This document shows, one piece after another, positions 14,328-14,602 of a DNA stretch of 14,602 nt (positions within the stretch are counted from its first letter, which is position 1; every line of letters starts with the position of its first letter). Under the pieces are notes generated by a model that made no database searches, was not told the origin of the DNA, and worked only from the letters and a program-made list of their open reading frames with translations. A program made the position numbers and the translations under genes. Source of the stretch: Desulfovibrio sp. UBA2564 (GTDB taxonomy: Bacteria; Desulfobacterota; Desulfovibrionia; Desulfovibrionales; Desulfovibrionaceae); assembly GCA_002340305.1 (NCBI GenBank), contig DDLU01000278.1, forward strand, positions 1-14,602, in the 5' to 3' direction.

Positions 14328-14602
14328 GCTCAATCAAATTGGCATCAGGGTGATGAACATAGTTGGGATTTCCGGCTGCAGGCTTAACACTCCATCGATT
14401 CCTTATTTATCTCTGTCGAATGTTACTTACGACTAAAATCACTCCCAAAAGCAAGTTTTTGAAATTTTCGGTTCTAGGCAGCAATCTATTTAGCGCAGCC
14501 CATACATCAAAAAACTTTGATTAAATAGTTAGAAGCCATTCTCGTAATGAGAAAAACAAAGAAATTTTATCATCAAATCCCCCTCCCCATCCCTCTGTTT
14601 GG
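14207..14602. other. 396 nt without a convincing gene
   Basis: After the cyclase stop I see no supported gene, tRNA, or typical terminator. A 63-codon plus-strand frame (14245-14436) has only a TTG start, no Shine-Dalgarno and no family resemblance. A perfect AT-rich dyad ATCAAA-AAAC-TTTGAT lies at 14506-14521 but lacks a T tract. Short minus-strand open frames near 14184-14406 may be remnants. The end is C-rich (CCCCCTCCCC near 14580). Confidence 0.5.

Noticed and set aside
14245..14436. 63-codon plus-strand frame after the cyclase
   Set aside because: TTG start, no ribosome binding site and no family resemblance; the minus strand of the same region looks at least as coding-like.
14506..14521. 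Dyad ATCAAA-AAAC-TTTGAT as a terminator of the cyclase unit
   Set aside because: It is AT-only apart from two G/C pairs, has no T tract after it, and lies 300 nt past the stop codon.

Overview
The window (roughly 45-50% G+C by eye) looks like chromosome from a marine or halotolerant Gram-negative bacterium. My best guess is a deltaproteobacterium of the Desulfovibrio/Maridesulfovibrio type. This rests on the N-type ATPase operon, the RecQ/PpnN protein styles and the periplasmic-sensor/GGDEF gene pair. It is inference; there is no rRNA or other decisive marker.

Left part (1-6150, minus strand): an almost complete operon for an N-type (N-ATPase) rotary ATPase. In transcription order it is atpD-atpC-atpQ-atpR-atpB-atpE-atpF-atpA-atpG, with atpG running off the left edge. 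The gene order, the absence of atpH (delta), the presence of atpQ and atpR, and the c subunit with a full set of Na+-ligand-type residues (Glu30, Glu63, Ser64, Thr65, Tyr68) are the published hallmarks of this second-copy, probably ion-extruding enzyme. Most genes overlap or nearly touch. The exceptions are a strong Shine-Dalgarno before atpE and a 76-nt gap before atpA.

Middle part: after a 222-nt divergent promoter region come map (type I methionine aminopeptidase) and recQ (long RecQ helicase with HRDC and a C-terminal helix-turn-helix extension), 6 nt apart on the plus strand. They converge on ppnN (LOG-family nucleotide 5'-monophosphate nucleosidase), with a bidirectional hairpin terminator between them. 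Upstream of ppnN, on the same strand, is a lone putative family-2-like glycosyltransferase whose ribosome binding site lies in an inverted repeat.

Right part: divergent from the glycosyltransferase is a two-gene unit joined by a TAATG overlap. The first gene encodes an exported BMP/PnrA-family (nucleoside-type) binding protein without a lipobox. The second encodes a membrane diguanylate cyclase with a periplasmic domain, HAMP, GGEEF and an intact RxxD inhibitory site. No ABC transporter genes accompany the binding protein, so the likely role is a periplasmic ligand-to-c-di-GMP sensor. This is the most interesting system in the window. The last ~400 nt hold no convincing gene, only possible degraded coding remnants on the minus strand.
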